A stretch of 64,000 nucleotides of DNA from the NCBI RefSeq assembly GCF_021134715.1, contig NC_060028.1, forward strand, positions 5,044,501-5,108,500, read 5' to 3'. Position 1 is the first letter of the stretch; each line of letters begins with the position of its first letter. The DNA comes from Daphnia pulex (lineage: Eukaryota; Arthropoda; Branchiopoda; Diplostraca; Daphniidae). The position numbers were made by a program, and so were the translations under genes. The notes below the pieces were generated by a model. It saw only the letters and a list, made by a program, of their open reading frames with translations. It did no database searches and was not told the origin of the DNA. Shown piece by piece: positions 43,301 to 64,000 of the stretch.

Positions 43301-45793
43301 TCGAATTTGAATTTAATCGAATCAAACGTCTCGTCCATTGAAAATGCAATTTCTGTTGCAGAAAGTAATTCTACACTAGAATGTATTACTTTGAGACCGG
43401 CTTAAACAAGGAAGATCTTCTTAGGAATATGATACGACATATAGGATGTAGCCTAATGAGGGTTGAGATTTACAAATGACTATAGCCAGACGAATTCGAT
43501 TCCTGAAAAATCTTTCACAATCCTCATTTATATTCGAGATGTGATTGATGAGTTCGTCGAAAGCTCAACTGAATACTTCATGGAACTCATGACATTGTGT
43601 AATATGATTTTAATTATTGACATGTTGCGTAGAAAACCAATAGCGATGTGCTTCTCTAATATGCTTTATGTTAAGGGTTTAGGTAGCCAAACTCGATCCA
43701 ACAAATTCAGCAGTGAATCTACAGTTTCAAATAATAGGTCCATTTATTTTCTTTAGCATTCGTGCGCATTCGTGTGAACTTCTTTAGCAACGTGCGAACT
43801 TGCTGATCTCAGCTGTTTATATCTATGCGTTTTTTTTTCTTGCTTTCGTTTTACTGATTCGTTTTCTTATTATCTTATTTTCCTACAACATAATGAAATA
43901 AAAAATACTATAGGTAAAATTCCTATCAGACTAGGCGTCTTCTAACACAATTTTTAAATTTTAGTTTCATCAATCTAGGAACTTCGAAGAGCAACCAGAG
44001 TTTGTCAGTCGCAAAGTCTAGATGACCATATTTTTGGATTTAACTATTTTACTCAGCAAATGTAACTTTGTTACATTGTTAAACCGGTTTTAACACACCA
44101 TCGGGGGAAATGCGACTTTTGGCAAATAACGCAAGTGTGCTAAGATTCCTATTTGAATTTGAAAGTTTAATGGTCTTTGTTGGAGAAATACAATTCTACA
44201 TCGTGAATTAACACAAGGTTATTTATTGCGTCAAAAATGTTGAAACTGGTTGAAACTTGAAACTTGCCGGTCTCGGGCTCTTATGCAGCCCCCTATCGGT
44301 CGTGGTCTGTACTGCATATTTGCTTTGTTGCAAACCCTGGTAATTCGAAGAATGAATTAGTGACTAACGAGTAACGAGACGAGGAAAATTCAAGCAAACG
44401 AAACTATTAATTATTTATTGTAGTAATATTGCAACTATTGGCAGTCGTGTCAATATTTAGTCAGTTTTATGGAAAATGATGAAGTTTCAAGGATTTAATC
44501 TATATCTGTTTTGATTGATATAATACTGATTGGAACTTAAATAAATAAATGAAGAAAGAAATTTATGTTCTTATTGATGGTCAGTCAGTCATAAAATATG
44601 TGTGCGCATACCCACGCATGTTAAGTTTCGTTTAGACATGCAGGCTATCTATTTTATGCATTTTTGGCATCTAAGATTATCGAGTACTGACGTAATGACA
44701 TATATTCAAATAAGAGCAATTGAGAATTCAGAATAGGCAATGCGACGAGTGAAAAGTTGAAAAAAAACTTAAACGTCATATTTCTACCATTATTGAACGT
44801 CGAAAACGTATTAAGCTACATTCTTTTAAATGGTGCCGCCAATAGTGACGTAAGAATAAAATATTCGTTGTTTTCCGTATGGAACATAAAACTTGGTCAA
44901 AGTTTACGCCACGAATATTTACTGAGACGGTTTTCATCCTAACAGAGATTTTCGTTCTCACCGTTCACTGAAGCGATGACAATGAAACTGAAGTGAATTT
45001 CTTATCACTCTATTGTATGATTCATGGGGTCGCATCTTTGAAAGCATTATGATGTAGCCACTTAGTAACTAATGGTGAGAATACCCCCCAAAACAATAGT
45101 TGCCTCAATAAGGTAGAGGAGCTACTTATTCGTGCGTATTCATGGTTCACTTTTTTTCTGGATTAATAACCTGGTTGCTTTGTTACAGTCGCCTATACAA
45201 GTCCTTGTCAAAACAAAACATGATAAACAGGACAGATTTCTCTTCATATCGTGAACACGAAAATCGTAGTAGTTGTGACATTTATGATTTCCACTTCAGA
45301 GAAGAACGTGAACCGCACTCACATTAGGTTTGTAACTAGCCTACTCTTATCTTTCCGCTGACCTCTATCATGTTTCAACGCATCTTGACGATCATATTTT
45401 ATGGGATTTTTTTCCCGTTAATAATTTCATTTCTAATAAATGCTTTTGAAGCCAGTCCTATTATTAAAAGTAAAAAAAAAATGAGCAATGCGCCAAAACA
45501 ACTGAATTTCTGGATCGCTGAAATTCTTCCACAGGGGGTACAGAATAATATAAATAATATAACTTCTAAACTACAGCCCCCTGTTTAATCAACAATAAAG
45601 CATTAAGAAAATATAAATATCAATGTCATAGCTCATAGGACTTTTAAGAGGGAGGGGTCGAAAGATGTGTTTGAATGAACAATCTTAATTACTGCAAAGT
45701 TATAGTAAAAAATTTAAACCTAATTTATAACAAAAGAAAACAAAAAAAGAAATATAGAAGTCGTCTTTGAATAGGCTAGATAAATGTCACATA
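40341..45793. other. Gene-poor upstream region of Notch
   Basis: About 5.4 kb with no supported gene; it should include the Notch promoter. One segment at about 43013-43060 (ACCAGACAAAGAAAAAGAGC followed by TGGAGGCAGTA) repeats a piece of the Notch intron at about 39297-39353. A small ORF at 45370-45588 begins with a signal-like stretch (ILTIIFYGIFFPLIISFLINA), and an AATAAA follows five bases after its stop. It could be a tiny secreted peptide gene, but the evidence is thin. Confidence 0.5.
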
Positions 45794-47627
45794 TGGGGTG
45801 CCGTTGTACCTTTTTACCAACAAAGAAATATTAAACAATAAATTAAACATTATAATAACTTAAATCAATCGTCATCTTATATTCTAACAGAAATCTAACA
45901 TTCATTACACAATTCTAACATTCATTTAACATTCATTAAACACCAATAACGCCGAGGTAACACTCTTTTAATTCAAATAAAACATACAAAATTAAATGTA
46001 AAATTAATCAAACCATCTATCGATTAACATTAGAGAAAACAAACAATCTTTCGGGTAAGCTATTATTTAATGATGGCAAACCTAACATTAAATCAAACAT
46101 CATTCGCAATCTAAAAGATAAATTAATTGCTATAAATTGATCAATCATGTAAACAAACAGTTTATTTTAATAACAATTTAAAGGAAATGGATATGGTTAA
46201 CATTTTGAAAATGAATATTTAATTCTATTCCTTGAATCAATGAATAAACAAATGAAGTGTAGAGGTTAAGCTAAAAATTAGAAATAAAGAATCATTAAAC
46301 TTGTAATGTAATTGAAGTTTGAAAAACAATTAAGGAATCAGCAAAGCGTTTATTTGTTGGGTAATAGACTCATTGGCTTTGTAGAATACTTCTCTGTCAG
46401 GCCACTAGAGGCATCATAAATAACAGAAGTCCGCAGAAGTACTCATACGCACGTAGTAGTCTACTCATATTAATATACGCAACCGTCCGCAACAAGCAAA
46501 ATTTGTCCCGCTCATATATAGGGCGAATTAAAATAAACGTGGAAACTCAGCGAGAGGACTCCAACAACAACAAAAAAACGAACGAACTTGGCTCACAACA
46601 TAGTTCCACAAAATTGTAGGAAAATGCATTCATGCATTTTTGCCGTGCCGATATCGAAAGCTATCACCGGAAATCTGGAGAAATTGTCCCATCACAGTTG
46701 CGCATATTGGTTGCATTTATTCGTTTTTATATCACGATTTCTGATACAAAATATATATTTGGGAACATGGATTAAAAATTTTTATTTGTTATCAGAAAAT
46801 AATTTTCATATTAAAAGGAATGTGAACCAACACGCGCGAATCCCGGGACACGTTCCACCAGCGCATTTTCAAAAATAAAAAAAATTTGTTTGATGACTAA
46901 CTTTTGAATTTGTTTGCTACTTTAAAAGTTGTCCCTGATCTCTGCGTGAAGCCAGTCAATTTCCCGATTCCTTATTTCTGGTACATGTATACGATCTGAA
47001 ATAATTTTTCGTAAAAATGATGGGGGCGAATGGGGATGCTGATGGTAGATCGCCATTCTAGATATAACGTAATGGCATGAACTATAATGAAAATCAAGTA
47101 CAGAAATTAAATTACAAAATTAGAAGTGCAACAGCATCATAATTGGTGTTTTGTGTTGCGTGATTCTGACCGCTAGATGACAAAGTTTAAAAAAGGGGCG
47201 GGGAGAAAAGAATGGAGGCAAAACCATTTGCCATATCCCATATGAGTTGTTAATGCTCCGGGGTTAGTATAGGCTACATTACTATAATATACACTAATTC
47301 TACTATACTATAAATAATATACACTAGTTCACTAATAACTATAATACATACTACCAATTATATCTGAATTTTTGTTTTATTTTTTAATTTGCCCGATTGA
47401 ATGATAGATAATAGGTTTGATGCAGGTTTACGGAGCTATTATTTTACATTTGATTTTAAGGTTAGGTTTGATTGCAAGTTAGATTTCATAAATCTAATAT
47501 CCCAGGTTTGACGCTATGTTACCCTTTGATGTTTGATTAGATCAGTGTTTTATATAATGTTGTTTGTTTAATTATAGATTGATGTTAAATGATAGGTTTG
47601 TTGTTAAAAAGGTACAACGGCACCCCA
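45794..47627. mobile_element. Non-autonomous DNA transposon with perfect terminal inverted repeats, 1.83 kb
   Basis: The left end TGGGGTGCCGTTGTACCTTT (45794 onward) is repeated as an exact reverse complement at the right end (to 47627), at least 23 bp perfect. TA lies on both sides (45792-45793 and 47628-47629). Just inside each end lie AT-rich tracts with many degenerate AACATTAAAT / AGGTTTGATGTTAAAT units in opposite orientation. No transposase domain was found inside; the ORF 46588-46878 has no recognisable similarity. It looks like a deletion derivative or a large MITE. The superfamily is uncertain: TA target sites suggest Tc1/mariner-like, but the end sequence is not a typical one. Confidence 0.85.
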
Positions 47628-47629
47628 TA

Positions 47630-50086
47630 GTCACAGCCATCTATGTATAAATCTAATAACTGAAGGGAATAGGCCACACAAAAAAAGAGACGGAACTAGC
47701 GGCTTGTAGTATAGCAAATAAAAACTTCGGCCAGTAACCTTTCGGCTTCGGCCTTGCGGGTAACGGAAATGCAAATATGCTGGCATCCGACTACGAGACA
47801 GCTATCAAATCATGTCAAACCTAAGGGCAAATGGTTTGGAGACTTTCACCGGTAAATGGAGGTTGGGGTGAACTAAAACACGGGATGGTGGGTGGCAGCG
47901 GTTGCGCTCACTCGTGAGGCGTCGTCAAAATTGACGTGAAAGACGGCTTTTATTAAACTGAGGGCAGGAATATATAATTAGCCTACATGATTAGACCAAG
48001 AAACATATCGGGAACGTTGAGGTACAAGACCAGACGCTTTTTGGGTTGTTTAAGTCCAACCAGACGTCCATGAAAGTCGACCAATTTGACGTTTTTTGTC
48101 AAATTTGTGAGCAGCAATGAGCAAATCCAATCCACCCAAAAATAGTTACATTTTTTTATGACATCATCAGACTTAGCATGACATCAGACGTGACCATTTA
48201 TTCGTATAATTTTAACCAGACCCGAATGCAATATCATATTTCCACCGGGATTCCCCCGTCATACCGTTAGTAGTATTTTCTACATTGGCAACGTTGGCGG
48301 AAGCTCCCGCCAATTCGAAACATATTGCTTTTGCCAGGAATGATTCGCTTTATTCTCTGACTTACTGTATTATTCGAATGATCCCGTCCTGTGATGTTCG
48401 CTGGATAGCCAGTCTTATCATCAACTGGACCCTGAACTGAATGACCATCAAAATCTGATCGGAATCAAACTTTTTCTATGCCATCCAGATTTCCAGATCC
48501 ATCCGCCTGAATTTCCTTTTCGAGCCTCGCCCCTTCCTAACCAGTCAAGCTGTCAAACTATACCATCGCTGATCATGATTTTTTTACTTTGTAAACAAAC
48601 GACGCTCCTTTTTGTATGAGTTATGGGCTTAATAAAAACGCCACCATCGGCTCATCGGCGAAGAGGATGACTTTCGCGATACTCCGATTCCAGTAAGCCA
48701 AATACGCAGAATAGCGATTGATATTCCATTGATATTCCTATGGCAAACTGATTTCCCATATTCAAGTGGTGATAGGCCAACGTTTTGATTTGATTTCATA
48801 ATTGGATACTGCCAATACGACGACATATTTCTCATTTTGAGATTCGTTTTCTTCGCCATGCTCGATCGGCTATGCTATGTGGCGTCCCCGTATTGTTTAT
48901 TGGAAGGTTTTATTGGCTGAACTAAAAATACGAATTACGACATGTAAAAATCTTATTGTCTTTTACAAGATGTCCAGAAATTGAAAAGTGACGCGTAACA
49001 AGCGGTGTTTATAAGACGGAGAAACCGTCCTTTAACAGGACGGGGTCATAAAAGAAATGGTACGCTAATTCGATCGAGGGAAAATTTCGATAAATGTCGT
49101 GATAATTAGCTTGTTTGATTCAAATGGAGCTGCAACAACTAAACAAAAAAAGAGATTTAGAGATTTCGAAGCTGGAAAGCTGAATGGGTGGAAAAGAGCA
49201 TTGATTGTAACGACTTTTTCTTAGTTCAATTTCAAAGTAGTAAAGCAAAAAGTAAAGAGATTCTACAAAAATTGCGACTTACATGTGACGGGGCCCTACC
49301 ATACCACGTCGCACTTTGTAAGCTCAAGTTGCAGTAATTATTCCATCAGATTTTAAGATTATCTATTAAAACTGATCATTGACGAAATCATAAAAACTCT
49401 GCCAAAAATCCAAACCAATCTATTTATAATGTACAGTAAATGATGCAACTTAGGTCGCTTCGCCACGCCCCCACAAGGACAGAGCCTTTCATTCTTTGTC
49501 CATTTAGTCTTTTACTGCAATATCTTATCAAACATCATACGGAAGTAATAGTCATTGCATCAATGAGCTTCGCCTTAAAAAGAGAAAAGAAAAATCTTGA
49601 TTTTAATTTAATCATCAAACTCCACAGCTCTGAATACGAATTGTATGTGATTGCAGATCAACAAATTGTATTAAATCCATCCGATATTCTGTGGACGGTA
49701 ACGAACCTTCCCAAGTCCAAAGAAGATGACAAAACAGATAGGGCGCGAGGGTACAACAAGAAAGGATCGTCCTTATTACATTAAGGTTCGGTTAAGGCGT
49801 CGAAATATCTAAAATATATAAAGGAATAAGCCAACTTGTAAAAACAACGGAAAATGCAACAAATTGGAAGCACAAACGGGATTGCTGTTTTCATTCTTTT
49901 TCAAAAAGCTAAACTTTTTAAAGCAGAAAAAATAAGTTTAAATATCAATGCGTATGGGTTTAACAATTCATATTATTATTAGTCCTGTCCCATCATCATT
50001 CTTTCACAACGGGCAGAAGCTCTTCGTCTTCCAACTCATTTGCAATTTGTACAAAAGCAAACAATCTGTGGATTATTAAATATTAT
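47630..50086. other. Intergenic region and presumed WDR47 3' UTR
   Basis: About 2.5 kb with no supported gene. The ORF at 49440-49784 and the minus-strand ORF at 48629-48859 have no recognisable domains or flanking splice structure. Confidence 0.5.
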
Positions 50087-63103
<13,017 letters not shown>

Positions 63104-64000
63104 TATGTCCGACGAAGCTTTCCTATTTTAATACTTTTATTTTCCTGTCCAGACAAAAAGGAAGTTAAACACTGTTACAGTTAGGCCAAGCAAAAGGACG
63201 TAAAGACATTTTCGGTCAAGAAAATGATACCGGAGCGAAACCCGACAGCAGTTTCTCATCGTTCTCTGTACTGCCCAACTCAAGTAGCCCCCGGCTAAAA
63301 AAATTTCATCTGCTGTTCTTGTACGCTCAAGCCCCAAAGTGAAATGCAACAGATAAGTTAACGTAACACTCTCAGTTTCTTTCCCCACGGTTGCGTCGGA
63401 AAATTTCAAAGTTTTAGTTTAGCTCCCTGAGTTCCATTGAACTAACCCGTTTCACAATACACGAATATTAAGTACAGAATAATCTTAAAGCCCTAATTTC
63501 TGCGTTGACTATCGCTTCACTTAATTTCCACTTTCACATTACTCTTTCTCGAATTGTTCACCCCTTCTTCCCACGTTTACAAATAATGGCGATTCCATTG
63601 AATCATGTATTTATTTTGATTTTTTTAAATTGGTGATGTCAAAACAAACGAAATGTAGCAAGAAAGTAGAATCTTTGGCTACTCACTAAATAAACTGCTT
63701 TATGATGGCACAAACACCTTCTTTTTGCAATTTCCAAATATAGATTTGTTTAGATGAAAATGAAAGCCACAATATCGGCCATGACAGACGAGACTGGACT
63801 GAGTGAAACTGCACTGTTCTCGCAGACACAAACAACTGCTGGGCTTGCCCTTGCCGGTTGACCAATGGATTGATTGAGAGAGAATTTATCTAAAAAAAAA
63901 TATACTGTCTAAGCCACGAAAGAACATTTTTAACAAAAATCTTGACAACAAAATATTTAACTACTTTGTTGCTACTCTTTTCTGTTATCAATTTTTTCAT
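63104..64000. other. Upstream flank of WDR47
   Basis: About 0.9 kb with no supported coding region. It should hold the 5' UTR and promoter of WDR47. The minus-strand ORF 63137-63409 has no recognisable domain. Confidence 0.5.

Noticed and set aside
46588..46878. ORF inside the terminal-repeat transposon that might be a transposase.
   Set aside because: No DDE-type spacing, helix-turn-helix or similarity that I can see; too short for a transposase.
49440..49784. Plus-strand ORF of 114 codons.
   Set aside because: No recognisable motif, signal peptide or splice context. Length is within chance for this base composition.

Overview
The window looks like nuclear DNA of an arthropod, most likely a branchiopod crustacean of the Daphnia type. 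That placement is an inference. It rests on genes split by many short GT-AG introns (often 60-80 bp), arthropod-type orthologues (a chaoptin-like protein, a 36-EGF Notch, WDR47) and tandem family members with no obvious vertebrate counterpart. No bacterial-style operons, tRNA, rRNA or CRISPR were seen. Exon borders were placed by eye from GT/AG sites and reading phase and can be off by a base or two.

Layout, left to right. 1-3171 (-): 5' part of a chaoptin-like leucine-rich-repeat protein that runs off the left edge. 7321-12646 (+): a three-exon Bar-like homeobox gene. 14529-16783 (+): a 13-exon secreted protein with a MAM-like and a C-type-lectin domain. 17638-23082 (-): two tandem copies of an unusual locus in which an IRE1-like pseudokinase frame is followed, in a different reading frame, by a complete caspase. 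The first copy (17638-19975) is intact apart from the frame offset; the second (20636-23082) is broken. 24547-25486: a foldback element with two 440-bp inverted arms and TA flanks. 25838-26036: a third, truncated pseudokinase copy. 26221-26972 (-): a small acidic protein with a RanBP2-type zinc finger. 27210-28262: a decayed MULE-type transposase surrounded by repeated ATTCGGCC motifs. 29857-40340 (-): a complete Notch receptor (14 coding exons, 2553 aa in my model). 40341-50086: a gene-poor stretch containing a 1.83-kb DNA transposon with perfect terminal repeats. 50087-63103 (-): WDR47 (LisH/CTLH plus WD40).

The conserved genes (chaoptin, Bar-like factor, Notch, WDR47) are developmental or neuronal and show no operon-like relation to each other. 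The accessory part is 14.5-28.4 kb, where a lectin-like secreted protein, the pseudokinase/caspase copies and several transposon remnants lie together. This is the part most likely to hold an undescribed system. In copy A, exon 1 (ending in phase 1) can splice in frame either to the pseudokinase exon or to an internal acceptor that skips the kinase and gives a short caspase, so one locus could make two proteins from overlapping frames.
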